Positions 46,366 to 59,394 are shown, numbered from the stretch's first letter. The stretch: 64,000 bases of DNA from Microvelia longipes (GCA_018340805.1 JACMZG010001870.1:16164532-16228531), one strand, 5' to 3'. The notes: generated by a model not told the origin, from the sequence alone. Numbers and translations are program-made.

Positions 46366-48388
46366 GTTTGCCATAGAAACGCCAAGGAACAATAATCTTG
46401 TACATACATACAACAAATTTGTTTTCTACTGTAGCTACGGTTATGTAAGCTTCCTTATACGACCATTTTCCTTTGTAACTAACTTATCTTTGTATATATT
46501 AAAATTGTATTCAACCAGAAAAATAGGATTTAAAAGTTGCAAAGATTGGATTATAAACACGTCTGTCAAAGTCAGTGAAGTCCTCCCCCTCCGTGTCAGA
46601 AAGTGCAAACTGGTCTTTTTTAAAGGTGTAAAGTTTCACTGCGTAGTTGGGGATTTTGCAAAGAAAAGTTTAAGGGCTTCATCTGGAATGAATTAAGGGT
46701 TTAAGTTAAGAAAGGGGTTATTAACTTTTTCTAAAAGTTATAACAGACATTTTTATTACTAGAGATACATTTTCGACTTAATTTCTTACAAGTGTTGACT
46801 TGACGAAGTCTTTGGATCTTAAAAAAATAATAATATTAATAAATTAATTAATATATAATTAATAATTAATTAATAAATAATAATTAATATTTATTTATCA
46901 CCGTCCATCCATTAAAGCCCGGACTCACTTGTTCACTCTTTTATTGACACAAGTCTTAATTTAGCTGTCACTAATTATTTGATTGACTTTAAGCTTCGCT
47001 GCCTAACGTTAAGCTTGTGAAGATCTTGTAAGGATTATATATAAATGTATGAAGTTCTTACACAAATGAAAAATAAGGCATATTATATAAATAAGTATCT
47101 TTATCATGAACCCTTGTACCATGTTTATAACAGGTTAAAAACCATGTTTAATTGTATTCATTAAACATTGATCTCATTGTTTTCTTTTGCTGAACCTTTC
47201 CTTTTCCGATATAACCCGCTAGAAGTCATTATATTAGAATTGACCTAAACCTGGTATCTAATATTTTTATTTTACGAGCCAAGGTTGAATTTGTTAGCTT
47301 ACAAATAACGAAACCGGTGTTGCTTTCGGCCTATGGTTAGTAAGTAACAAAGAAACGAAATAAAAAAAAGAAAATTGTTACCTCAGACAAAAGGAACAAA
47401 AAAGTCACACTATTTAATGGTTTCAATATTATCCACTGGAACTAACATGAGATTGGAAATGAATAAGAAATCTCTAACGAAAACTTTTGTAATTGAATAG
47501 AAAAAATGTTGTTATTTATTTCTTTTTGTTGATCAAAGTAAAGCCTGATTACCCTATAATCAAAGCTAATGAAATACAGGATTATTGTTTTTGAATTCTC
47601 CTTTCTTTTAAATTGTCAAAACTAAAAATGTCAGGCAGCCTATCGGTGTTTAGACTTGGTTTCTTGTTTTAAGGTGTTGATCATGTTTATTTATATGATG
47701 TATGTTGCTTGAATTCTCAAAGTGATATGTTTTCTTGATGCTAAAGGGATTCAATTTAATTGTAATTTGTTGTAGATTTTCCTGGTTAGATTTATGTATG
47801 TTGGATATTTAGATCTTGAATTGTAAACTGTTGTTCTTGAAAGTTGTTCATGAGTTGTAATTTGGATTCCAGTTCCTTGTTTTAATTGTAATATCTTGTT
47901 CCTTTTAAAGTCCTTTGATTTAGTTAATTTGATTTTCATCAGATTGGCTTTAAGCATCCACTTACCACAAAAAAAACTTATGTTAAGAATTAATTTGACA
48001 ATCAATTTAAATTAATAACAAGTAGCTTAATTAATTAGATTAATTATACTCATGTATGTCCTGGCGGATTTTTATGTCCTGTCGGATTTTTTCTTAATTC
48101 GCCTACTGTCATTGACTTTATTAAAGGCGATAGGTTTTTGGTAGAAGAGGGTGTCGAAATATGTAGAAAGATTTTTAATCGTCCTAAGATTTTGTAGGTG
48201 AATTCAAGTTCGGGTTTTAATCTGGGGACCAGATTAATATTTCTTTTTAATGTTGTGTAAAATTTAGGCTAAGTAGAACCTTGTTTTTTGGTGGCTCCAT
48301 TAAAGTTAACAAATTTTATATTTTGCTTTAATCTGACCAATACGGTTTCTTACTAGAATTTCATTATCGAACATTGCTTGTGTTTCAG

Positions 48389-48559
48389 GACGGGGAACAA
48401 GGTGAACCAGAAGAAGGAACCGATTTGCTGGAACAAGAAGGTGAGAAGAAAGACAAGGAAGAACAAGAACAACCAGCGACACTAGCTGCAAGACTCGGAC
48501 TCAACCGACTTGGTCTTGATAAAATTAAATTTACCAATCCTTTCGCTAAATTTACCAAG
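48389..48559 (+). CDS. Nrt: Neurotactin-like protein, second coding exon
   Basis: A 57-codon exon between TTGTGTTTCAG and AAG|GTAATAAC, phase 0 at both ends, so it continues the frame of the exon ending at 29112. It starts DGEQGEPEEGTDLLEQEGEK and ends GLDKIKFTNPFAKFTK. The DG.....E..LLE pattern straight after the IPIGG block matches the order I recall for insect Neurotactin. It remains cytoplasmic in character: acidic, glutamate/lysine-rich, then a short basic amphipathic end. With the first exon this gives 178 residues; the membrane segment and cholinesterase-like domain must come from later exons that I could not find before 64000. Confidence 0.78.
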
Positions 48560-49084
48560 GTAATAACAACAATTGTATTATTATTTGTGAAAATTCTGTT
48601 TGTACTTTATGACTAGTTGAAACATAGTTTAGCATCTTGAAAATAAACCTTAGAACTCAATTTTACTAATTTTGGAATCTTAAATTTGGAACTTCATTAA
48701 TTGACACTCCCTGTTATAAATTTTTTATATTCTTTATTAAATTTTAATTTTTTTGAGTGTGCATAAGTTGTAAACTTTCTTTAAAAACTCGAGAAGAATT
48801 TGATAAACAGCTATGCTACTAGTCAGGCTATGAAATATTGTTAAGCAACAATATTTAATATTGAATGCAAACATTCCAGTGTAAATTCGCCTGGATTGAG
48901 AATAGTCCAAGAGCCAGGCCCTAAAAAACGTGACTCATTTTGAACTACTTCAAACCAAATTATTTTGAAAATATACCTTGTGGTTGGCAAGCTGTCAATG
49001 TTTTTTCGTATTTAATTTTATTGTAAGAATGAATATATTTATATTTGTTACACTTAGTTATAACTAACTTGTAGTTCTACAACC
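48560..49084. other. Start of the next Neurotactin-like intron, nothing recognised
   Basis: AT-rich sequence after the donor. No exon, RNA or repeat identified. Confidence 0.5.
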
Positions 49085-49830
49085 TTAAATTATGAAGAAA
49101 AGGCATAGTTTGCCTATCGAGAGTGGAGCCCTTCATTATGAATGCGCTCGCCAAAAATATTAAAAAATCGCACCAATTCCAGTTTTCTTGTAATAATTCG
49201 TTCTCTATAGGTCGTATGCTAAACATAAAGAGAATATTTTTCAAAGCTGATACAATTTTCTATAAAACGAGTGTTTTCGTCAAAATCGGATAACCACAAC
49301 TAAAGTTATGACTAAAAACAGGTTAATTACACAAAAGTCCTTTATTGTGTAATATATAATCACTAAGCTTTCGACTAAAAATTAGTCATCATCAGAGTTT
49401 AAAAATTTTTAGTCGAAAGCTGAGTGATTATATATTAAACAATAAAGGACTTTTGTGTAATTAACCTGTTTTTATTTATATATTTTTTTAATTTTACAAA
49501 AAGAAACTTTTTAAAGTTATGACATTTGTGAAATAGTCAAAAAATAGACAAAAAGCCAATATTTTTTTAAAGGAATTCGCTGACTTTGCATAAATTAACA
49601 ATTTTTTGTGTTTTTGAAAGAGCTATAACTTTGGTTACAGCCATCCGATTTTGATGATTAAACTCGTTTTATTTACAAATTTATCAGTTTTTAAGAATGT
49701 TCTCTGTTTTGCACACGACCCACAGGGAACCACTTGTTCAAAGGAAACTGAAATTAGTGCAATTTTATATCATTTTGAGCGTGCGCAATCGTATGAAGGG
49801 CTATTCTCTGGATAGACTGACTGTTTTTTC
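49085..49830. mobile_element. Foldback element containing a nested palindromic element
   Basis: The left arm has GGAGCCCTTCATTATGAATG, CGCTCGCC and ACGAGTGTTTTCGTCAAAAT. The right arm carries them inverted: ATCCGATTTTGATGATTAAA, GAGCGTGCGCAATCG, TATGAAGGGCTATTCTC. The insertion at 49314-49480 splits the centre. Confidence 0.7.
49314..49480. mobile_element. Nested near-perfect palindrome
   Basis: AACAGGTTAATTACACAAAA and GTCCTTTATTG on the left pair with CAATAAAGGAC and TTTTGTGTAATTAACCTGTT on the right. Near the centre the minus strand reads CTGATGATGACTAA, TTT, TTAGTCGAAAGC (49395-49367), a 6-bp stem inside the hammerhead-like motif described at 6677. Confidence 0.85.
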
Positions 49831-49886
49831 TTAATATTTTAAGATATATTTTCAGGACTATGACCTCCGCACTAGAATTATTTTTA

Positions 49887-49974
49887 AGAAGAAATAAACT
49901 AAACAAGTTGTCGTCTCTCCACTCATTATAATAAGTGGAGAGACGAAAACTTGCTTGGTTTTATTTCTTCTTAT
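49887..49974. repeat. 88-bp palindrome
   Basis: AAGAAGAAATAAACTAAACA, AGTTGTCGTCTCTCCACT on the left pair with AGTGGAGAGACGAAAACTTG and TTTTATTTCTTCTT on the right. A similar shorter hairpin (CTCTCCGCT/AGTGGAGAG) lies at 53676-53712. Confidence 0.85.
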
Positions 49975-50079
49975 CATAGCACTCCACAGCTAAATTCATC
50001 ATATATGGAATTATTTTTATTTTAAAGCCTATAAAAATTTCAATTTTAATCAAAAGCTCGGAAAGATTAGATTTTAGTA

Positions 50080-51515
50080 TATACTTTTGGACCTATTCCT
50101 CCTTATTATGAGAAAAATAAAATTTACTTTGGACCTATTTCTCCTTATCTTTTGGACCTACTTTTTGGCCTATTTCTCCTTATCATAAAATTATAATATT
50201 TACCTTTTGGACCTATTTCTCCTTATCATAAGAATATATAATTACTTTTGGACCTATTTTTCCTTATCATAAGAAATTATTTACTTTTGGACCTTTTCTC
50301 CTTACATAAGAAATTATAATATTACTTTGGACTATTTCTCCTTATCCTTGGACCTAGTTCTCCTTATCATAAGAAATTATAATATTTACTTTTGGACCTA
50401 TTTTCCTTCCTTCATAAATTATAATATTTACTTTTGGACCTATTTCTCCTTATCATAAGAAAATTATAATATTTACTTTTGGACCTATTTCTCCTATCAT
50501 AAGAAATTATAATAACTTTGGTTATCTAGAAATTATATATTTACTTTTGGACCTATTTCTCCTTATCATAAGAAATTATAATATTTACTTTGGACCTATT
50601 TCTCCTTATCATAAGAAATATAATAATTACTTTTGGACCTATTTCTCCTTTCATAGAAATTAATATTACTTTGGACCTATTTCTCCTTATCTACTTTTGG
50701 ACCTATTTCCTTATCATAAGAAATTATAATATTTACTTTTGGACCTTTTCTCCTTATCATAAGAAATTATAATATTTACTTTTGGACCTATTTCTCCTTA
50801 TCATAAGAAATTATAATATTTACTTTTGGACCTATTTCTCCTTATCATAAGAAATTATAATATTTACTTTTGGACCTTTTTCTCCTTATCATAAGAAATT
50901 ACAATATTTACTTTTGGACCTATTTCTCCTTATCATAAGAAATATAATAATTACTTTTGGACCTATTTTCCTTATCATTAGAAATTATAATATTACTTTT
51001 GGACCTATTTCTCTTATCATAAGAAATTATAATATTTACTTTTGGACCTATTTCTCCTTATCATAAGAAATATAATAATTACTTTTGGACCTATTTCTCC
51101 TTATCATAAGAAATTATAATATTTACTTTTGGACCTATTTCTCCTTATCATAAGAAATTATAATATTTACTTTTGGACCTATTTCTCCTTATCATAAGAA
51201 ATTATAATATTTACTTTTGGACCCTCCTTATCATAAGAAATTATAATATTTACTTTTGGATCATAGAATTATAATATTTACTTTTGGACCTATTTTCCTT
51301 ATCATAAGACTTTTGGACCTATTTCTCCTTATCATAAGAAATTAATAATTACTTTTGGACTATTTCTCCTTATCATAAGAAATTATAATATTTACTTTTG
51401 GACCTATTTCTCCTTATCATAAGAAATTATAATAATTATTTTTGGAGCTATTTCTCCTTATCATAAGAAATTATAATAATTACTTTTGGCAGTAATTGGC
51501 CCTATTCCTCCTAAT
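50080..51515. repeat. 44-bp minisatellite, about 32 units
   Basis: Unit TTTGGACCTATTTCTCCTTA, TCATAAGAAATTATAATATT and TACT. Many units have short deletions, which gives irregular spacing, while others are exact. No gene. Confidence 0.95.
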
Positions 51516-52103
51516 CATTCATAATAATAACATTTTAAAATTAGAAACGTAATAATATTTTATAGCTATGTGCCTATGTAGGACTTTTTCTTAAAGTCCT
51601 ACCTAATTTTTTAAATTTTATTTGCTCTTATAACTATAAAGAAGAATATTTGCTATACCTGCTACAAATATTAATAAAAAGGAAATAGCGGAAAGGTTTG
51701 AAATTATTCTTACACAAATTGCAGGAATAGCGGGTTAGGTTAATGTTATTTTAAAAGAATTTCCTTAGCACAGCTTTGATTCATGGATTACTAGAAGATT
51801 ATTGGGCTTTAACAATGATTTATGTGTTTAAAGATTGCTGAAATTATTGTGGTTTATAATCCGCTTAGCCTTAATCTGGAGGTGTTAAATGATTACTTTA
51901 TGGCTGTCTAGGGTCAACGTAGGAGTTAGAAAAAAAACCGTTTATCCCTTTAAATATATTTAGATATTGTTTAGTGATCCGTTTTTCTAATAATTTTACA
52001 TTAATTTTTTAAAAATAATTTAATAATTAATTTTCTTAAATAATTATGAAGCACAATGAGGAGCGTTACAAATATTATAACTCTTTCAACAAAGTGAAAA
52101 TAA

Positions 52104-53281
52104 GAATTCTTCTTAAAATTTTCATACCCAAGTTTGCTCATTATGAAGCTTGAATATTATGGCTTTAGGGGCGTTGCTTTAGAGCTTTTCAAATCCTACC
52201 TCTTAGGTAGAACTCAATCTGTTAAGATAGGCAAAAATAGATCACAAGAATGTAGTGTATCATGCGGGGTTCCTCAAGGCTCGGTACTCGGACCGATTCT
52301 ATTCATTCTTTTCGTTAACGATCTGTTTATTGTAACTACCAAACTGGACCATGACTCTGAAATATATCAATTTGCTGACGATTCCTCAGTTACCTTGAAA
52401 TCTAAAAAAACATCACTGATTAATGTAAACGACACTAAAAAAGTAATGAATGATTGGTTCCAAGCTAATTGTCTTCATCTTAATGAAGACAAGACTAGCA
52501 TTATTTGTTTCTCCTTAAGAAGAGATCTTGGTGAGCACAGCCAGAATAATTGTGCTAAACTTCTTGGAGTAACATTAGATCAGAAATTATTGTGGAACCA
52601 TCATACAAGTAATCTCACGAATAAGCTTAGTACTGTCATATTTCTCCTAGTAAGACTGAAAAGTATTATATCTCAGCAAGTTTTGAAAATTGTTTACTTC
52701 TCTAACTTTGAAAGCAGATTACGATACGGATTAAGACTGTGGGGCTCTTGCTCATCTACTAAAGATGTTTTTCTGCTACAAAAAAGAGCTATCCGTATAC
52801 TAGAGGGAGTTAAACAAATAGAAACTTGCAAACCTCACTTTGTCAAATGGAGAATTATGACAGTCTATGGCTTATATATTATGGAATGTTTAAAGCATGT
52901 TTTGAGGAATTTGGGCTCTAAACAAAAACAAGGTGATCTCCATCGCTACGAGACTAGGAGAGGTTGTGACCTCAAATTACCATCAGTAAGACTTAATAAA
53001 ACCTACAAAGGTCCTAGTTTCATGGAAATAAAAATATATAATCACCTACCAGATGGTATAAGAGCTCTAAAACCTCAAAAATGCTTAAACAAAGTCAAAG
53101 AAGTATTATTGCTTAATCCTATGTATGAACTCAATGATTATTTTAATTTGAACTTTTATAATTTGTAATTTTTTCTGTTTCTTTTTTCTCATTTGTAAAG
53201 TAAAGTGAATTTTTTGACTAAACCAAGAATTGCTTGTAAATTTGATGGTTGTAAAATTATATAAATAAATAAATAAATAAA
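52104..53281 (+). mobile_element. 5'-truncated Jockey-like LINE
   Basis: The element holds the second half of a reverse-transcriptase polyprotein, a ~90-bp 3' untranslated stretch and an (AAATA/TAAA)n tail at 53262-53281. The 5' boundary is unclear, between 52104 and 52140. No target duplication was found by eye. It lies in the intron after the 48559 donor, in the gene's sense orientation. Confidence 0.85.
52134..53168 (+). CDS. Reverse transcriptase C-terminal part (Jockey-type non-LTR retrotransposon)
   Basis: An intact 344-codon frame with fingers-palm motifs of non-LTR reverse transcriptase: CGVPQGSVLGPILFILFVND (block B, residues ~45-65), YQFADDSSVT (catalytic ADD, ~82), LNEDKTSIICFS (~118) and KLLGVTLDQKLLWNHH (~142). 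A thumb-like LRYGLRLWGS region and a C-terminal domain follow. The upstream catalytic aspartate motif and the endonuclease are missing, so it cannot work alone. The frame begins without ATG (TTG at 52134) because the element is truncated. No stops or frameshifts, which implies recent insertion. Jockey/CR1 superfamily assignment is from motif memory. Confidence 0.9.
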   Translation: MLIMKLEYYGFRGVALELFKSYLLGRTQSVKIGKNRSQECSVSCGVPQGSVLGPILFILFVNDLFIVTTKLDHDSEIYQFADDSSVTLKSKKTSLINVNDTKKVMNDWFQANCLHLNEDKTSIICFSLRRDLGEHSQNNCAKLLGVTLDQKLLWNHHTSNLTNKLSTVIFLLVRLKSIISQQVLKIVYFSNFESRLRYGLRLWGSCSSTKDVFLLQKRAIRILEGVKQIETCKPHFVKWRIMTVYGLYIMECLKHVLRNLGSKQKQGDLHRYETRRGCDLKLPSVRLNKTYKGPSFMEIKIYNHLPDGIRALKPQKCLNKVKEVLLLNPMYELNDYFNLNFYNL

Positions 53282-55500
53282 GTACCAGCACGCTTGATGC
53301 CGCTTATGACAAGTGATTCGTGGAAATGAAAACTGGTGATTTGACAGCTAGTAATTAAATAAAACTTGGGAATGTTGATATCGAATCGGATAAATTAGTT
53401 TATTTCTTTATGAACTAAATAATTAACTAACCATTTAATATTTAACTAACTAATTAATTATCTAATTATTAACTAAACTAATAATGAACATGAATTTGAG
53501 TAAAGTTAGAACCTGCTGTTATTCAATTAAACTTACGCATTTGCATTGGCGGTATTACGGGAGGTGATTAATCCAGAAAAAAAGAAAAAGCTGAGAAAAA
53601 TTGGCGCTTTTAGTAAAAAGAAAAATATGAAATATAAAGGAAATAAAGTCTCAAACAGTACTTAAAATTTTTTGAAATAAAACAGTCTCTCCGCTAATGA
53701 TAGTGGAGAGTTTTACTTAAAACTCCACAACTCATTTTTCCTTATTTAATTTTTTTGTTTTGTCTTTATTTGACTAAAAGTCTTTTTTATGCGCTTGCTT
53801 CAAGCGAAATGTAGTTCAAAGCCCTTACTGTTGCAGCTTAAAATGGTCTTATTGGTATTAACATGCTAAAACAATTGCGATGAACAATTGTTGGAAGAGA
53901 GAAACTACACAACAAACTAGGGGAATATTTTTACAGAATTTTAGTTGTTTTGCTCTTGGTCTCGCAGTAAGTAATGACTCTTTAAAACAAATAGGAGCGT
54001 AGAAAAGGACAGACTCCTTTTCAATGCAAGACCAAAAGCATTGCTTCAAAAATGCACTTTTTCATATTAAAAACAAAAAATTTCGGCTCGCTTTGCTCGC
54101 ATGCTGGGTTGTTTATCATTGCTTGCCACAAGCATTTTATTAAAATATGGAAGTTTGGTTTTGCTTAACTTGTAAGAGAGAACCCATTATAAATAAGTAA
54201 TAATTGCCACAATACTGAATACAAAAAAAGGGATTTTATATTTAATTTTGGGCTTTTACTAATTATCAAAAATAAAACTTTAATTATTAAACCTTGTAAA
54301 ATTATCAAATATTTTCATAATTGTGAAAATGTGACTTTCTTTTGTGGAGAGGTTTTTTTCTTTGTCCTCTCTTATGCTCATTTCTCTCACTATTCATTGG
54401 ATTAAACTGCAAATATATGAAATAGTTCACAATATCTTTAAAATGACCTTTTTTGGTATATTTATTTTTTTTGGTATATTTATTTATTTGGTTTATATTT
54501 TTTTTATGCTTTCTGTGCTCTACTCCTTTTGTTTATATTCATATGTTTTTGATAAGTACTAGTTATTTCTTTCTCACTGTATCCTCATTTTAACATTTTC
54601 ATAATTACCTATGTTATTATTTTTTGTAATGGGATATATATGTCCGTTTGTATATTAAAAAAAATATAAAAAAAATATTATATGAACATAAACATGATCT
54701 AGGATTAAACATAATATAATTTAAGAACCTAAAAGAAGGCGGCGAGTGAAAGAAAGCTTGACTATCACTTATTTAACTGATCTTTTTAGTTATTTCATGA
54801 AATAGCTAGGTAATTGATTTTATGTAAGCATTCATGACGTTACTATCTGATAAGAAGTTTTTAGGGGTGTCCTATGCTACGTATATGAACTATTTTACAT
54901 CCTTTAAGAGAAACGTCCATCGGATTCGACCGATGGATTGTCACAATAAAGTAAATTCAATTCTCTTGCTTTATGCAAATGGTTCTTAGAGCTTAGTGAA
55001 TTCATTCCTCTTGGGTAGAGGAGTTAATTGGAAAGTTTTTAAGAGACATACCTATACGTCTTTGTTTCTGTTATTGTTAAATGCATTCTACCTATTCAAA
55101 CTCAGAGAACTCAACAACTTGTATTGAAATTTGAAATAACATAGCCTTTAAACTGAAAACATTTCTATATTAGAAAATGATTGCAAGTTCAGTAAGTTAT
55201 TTTTATGGTTATAATAAAGTTTGATGTCACGTTTCGCCAATTTATTCTCACGGTTTCAAAAAAATGTCAATTTAGAAGAAAACCGCACATCCTTAACTGA
55301 AATTGTCACGAACAATGGAAGCCAGTAATTCGTGATGAGCAATCATTACTTTAAAGCCATCAGTAGAGTAGGGAGGTAATTTTGCAGTTAGATGGTTCGC
55401 AATTTTTTAAAAAAAATTTAATGTTTGAAAACCAACTAGGTTGAGCGCCCATGTTTCCAGTAAATTAGTCGACAAATTATTTAAAAAAAACTTCATTAAA
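53282..55500. other. Unannotated sequence with one hairpin pair
   Basis: No gene seen. CCATCGG/CCGATGG hairpin near 54908-54930, a GTCTCTCCGCT/AGTGGAGAG hairpin at 53676-53712, and GGCTCGCTTTGCTCGC at 54085, which is close to the satellite core. Confidence 0.4.
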
Positions 55501-55504
55501 AAAT

Positions 55505-56335
55505 ACCCCAAATTGTATCCTGTAGTAAATGCTTGTATGGTTTACTAATGAATAAATAAAAATTTATTTATACTCTCCTTTGTCAATATCCTAATTACTT
55601 AATATTTTATAGTTAATGCTTTTTCATGGCTTACTATGATTAATATAAATTTTCGGTGTTTTATCAATTTCCTAATAATTGATGTTCTTTGTAAATGCTT
55701 CATGGCTTACTAATGAATTAATATAAACTTAAAATCCTTTGTCAATGTCCTAATTATTTTATATTCTATAGTAAATGCTTTGATGGTTTATTAATGAATA
55801 AATATAAACTTATATTCCTTTGTCTATATCCTAATTAATTGATATTCTATAGTAAATCCTTACTATGATTAATATAAATTTTCGGTGTTTTATCAATTTC
55901 CTAATTAATTGATGTTCTATTGTAAATGCTTCATGGCTTACTAATGAATTAATATAAACTTATAATTCTTTGTCAATGTCCTAATTATTTTATACTCTAT
56001 AGTAAATGCTTTGATGGTTTACTAATGAATTAATATAAACCTTCATTCATTTGTCTTATGCATTATGCAAACATGATATTAGTCAAATTGACGTGGAATT
56101 TTACTCTGAAATATCAATAATAAATTTTATATTCTATGGTTAATACTTTTAGTATATAGCTTACTAATGTAGTAATGTTAACTTACTCTTCTTTGTCAAT
56201 GTTCTATTTAATCAATATTCCATAGTCAATACTTGTATGCCTTACTTATAAATTAATATGAACTCACATTCCTTTGTCAATGTCTTAATTAATTGATGTT
56301 TCGTACTAAATACTTGTATGGCATATTAATGACAA
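55505..56335. repeat. 81-bp repeat with higher-order period of about 231 bp
   Basis: Monomers share TTCTATAGTAAATGCT, ATGGYTTACTAATGAATTAA and CCTTTGTCAATGTCCTAATT. A block containing TTTTCGGTGTTTTATCAATT recurs at 55655 and 55885, defining a longer repeating group of three monomers. Confidence 0.8.
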
Positions 56336-57206
56336 AGGTTTAATAGATAGTTTATTTAAACACAGATATTATCTAAATTTATATTTATACGTACAACATT
56401 ATTAGTGTGTTAAGTTTGTCGGAGTTATTTTTAGTAAGTTCACAGATGACAAACCGGTTTGTTTGGACTGATGTACCCCATCATGACTTGAAAGAACCGC
56501 ATTTATACTGACCCTCAAATGACATTAGAAGTTAGCTAAAGGGAGACCGAGTTAACACAAGACATACATGATTTAATGGCCAAGTCTCCCTTACTATCCC
56601 CTCGATAAACCACTACAAATAAGAAGGGCGAACTTTATTATTTATTACTTGCAAAGTTTACGTTATGAGCTTTTTAAACTTATTATAACTTTGAACTTGA
56701 ACTTACTTATACAACTTAGTTATTTAGAGCTTTCTTATTTTTTTTTAAATTAGTGTAGATCCTCTAAACTAGAGGTTCTTTACCTTTTGATGACCGCGGC
56801 CCTTTTAAATAATCTTAAAGCCCATCTGTGGGATGAGGGAGGGGGTAGCAATAAAATACCTCATACAAATTTTCATGATCATTTCCATACTTTCTAAAAT
56901 GAAGCTGCTTCCGCTGCTATAATCTTACTCACCCCTTTTTGAATCGTAGCTTAAAGTAAAATGTTTGATTATTTTTTAATAAATATCCATAAAAGTTACT
57001 TAAAGTGCCTAAAGTAGTACTAAATGTGTGTAATAAAATCAAATACAATAAACATTAAAGAACAGAACATAAATGCAATAAAATAACGATACAAGAATAA
57101 ATTGAAATAGATGAAAGGTCACTGATTATGCAGCGGTATATAGCATATCGACCACATGCTCGATTTTGCTGCGTGTTTTGCTCGAGTGTTCATGATGTAA
57201 ACAAGA
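56336..57206. other. Unannotated sequence
   Basis: No gene or clear repeat recognised. Confidence 0.45.
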
Positions 57207-57362
57207 GTGATGATGTTAACAAAGCTTTCGATATAAAGCTGCTTAGCAGCAAGATGACTCCTAGGATTCTAGAGTTAAGGTGGGAACACCTTAACTCTTG
57301 AATCCTAGGGGCCATATTGCTGTAAAGCAGCGTAATATCGAAAGCTTTGTTAACATCATCAC
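57207..57362. repeat. 156-bp near-perfect palindrome
   Basis: GTGATGATGTTAACAAAGCT, TTCGATAT on the left and ATATCGAA, AGCTTTGTTAACATCATCAC on the right, with inner CCTAGGATTCTAGAGTTAAG against CTTAACTCTTGAATCCTAGG. The spacer is only a few bases. Confidence 0.9.
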
Positions 57363-59394
57363 CTTATTAAGTGATGATGATCGTACTAAGCCTTTAAGTC
57401 TTATTACTATGTAACATTATTTTAACTTCTATTATATTTTTTATATTAATCATATTAAATTAAACTAATTCGGTTGTTTTGTATAGTACTCTTAAAATTT
57501 TTGGATAGAATTTTAAAAGGGGTAAATTATTTTTTACCAAGTTTTAATTCATTTAAATAACCACCGTACTTTGATCGTAATAATTCTTTAAACAAAGTTG
57601 ACTTATATATTTCTTCCTATATAATATTTTATAATTCTAATTATCGATTTTTGCTTTCCACATAAGCAGATACATTAGGCCATATGATTGCTAAAAGGAA
57701 GAAAAATGTTTGTTAAAAATACTGTCGATATAACATCGTTCATAAGAAAAACAGAGGAAATTATCCCCACTATAAAGTTTTTAATCTGATTTGTTTTATC
57801 TTTATCCTCTGCCATCCCTATTATATGCATGTTGTGTTAAAATTTCTGATAATAAAAATATTGATTTTTATATTTTTAAATTAAGTTATATTCAGTAGAT
57901 ACACGTGTGGTGTCACGTGTCCAAGGAAACAGGGGGTATGTTCAGTACAAATTTATAACTATAGTTATGAGAAATTGACTAGTGTGTTGTGCAGATGTTA
58001 TTCATGGTTGTTTGAAGTAAGGAGCTTTTCTGGGTTGTTACTGCCTTATCGAGCGATCAGTTTCTGAATAACAGTCCTTGCGATTTGTTTGTGCTTCAAA
58101 GAAAGAACGTGTCTAAAGGGTGTCAAAAAGAGGTTTCAATGTGTTTCAGGGTGTATTGATGATGTTTCCAACAGTGTTTTTGAGCCAACTTTTGCCTTGA
58201 AAAGAGGTTCAATATCCCTATTGAAGGCTACCAATTGTAGGTAAACTGTATTAAAACACTTGTTGACGAGCTTTTTGCCATTTCTTTTTATAATGAATCT
58301 CTTATTTTTCAATATTTACAATTTTACAATATTTTTACAATCATTGAAATAACACATTAAAATATTAACAAAACAAAAAAGTTAAAAAATATCTTTAAAA
58401 CTTTAAAAAATCTAACAACCAACGATTGAGTGGGGGAAATCACAATATTACATTTTTGTTTTATTTTTGAGGGGGCTGAAATGCTAATATGCAATAACAT
58501 CATTTATTGTAGTTTCAGTATAATTGACATATACTACTTATATTATATATTTTAAGTACAGCCTAATTAAACAATTTTTTTTAAAACTAATAAACCATTT
58601 AAATACATAAAAAGTTATATGTTCTTGACTAATTTGTTAATAAATAAATAAATTTTAAAGCTTTATCTAGTAATTTTAAAATTTTAATATATAACAAAAT
58701 GTGGAAAATATTTAATATATAACAGTAATATAACAAAACTAAAAAAAAAAAAAAACGACAGTTTAAAACAAAAATCCTAAAAAAAAGTTAAATTTTAAAA
58801 TTAATCTTTAGCTTGAAACTCTTTATTGACTAATATAAGCTGACTAATATAAAGCTTAAACTGCCGGATCGGATTAGATCTTGATTCAATTGCAATATGT
58901 GCTCTCATCTATTGCTCTTCAAAGAACACTTTTATGGAAGACTTCGTTTTACTGTCCAAATGATATAAATAAATATCATCTGATTAAATTGATCACAAAC
59001 TTTTTTTATACGATATAACTTTTGATGTCATATCTTAAGATTGTGTTTATGTTTTTTATTCTAAACTCGTAATAATTATGACAAATTTTCCAACCTTTGG
59101 TTATAAGATCAAAGAGATAAGATTCTGGTTTGATAGATTCTTTTGGTTGGGCTTCAAGTTTGACGCCTGATTTAATCTAGTTTGACTCCTACACCTTTTT
59201 ACTCTCGATACAAATGAGCCGTTACCAGTTCTCTTTGACTAGAAGTTGAAAGGAAAAATCGATCAGAGCGATTTCTACGTGAAACCTTCAGTTTTGTAGA
59301 AAATAAGATTAACTACATTTATGAATGGTTTATTTTTTTTACATATTTGAAAAAGCTGCTAATTGTGGAACAACGCTTCCCAGTGCCGTATTAG
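57363..59394. other. Unannotated AT-rich sequence
   Basis: No gene, RNA or strong repeat seen. Long A runs near 58740-58755. Confidence 0.45.

Noticed and set aside
46313..46696. 127-codon open frame on +
   Set aside because: Starts with TTG inside a dispersed repeat and has no ATG until its last residues; no motif.
47751..48005. 84-codon minus-strand open frame upstream of the second exon
   Set aside because: No ATG at its start, no motif, low-complexity lysine/asparagine content.
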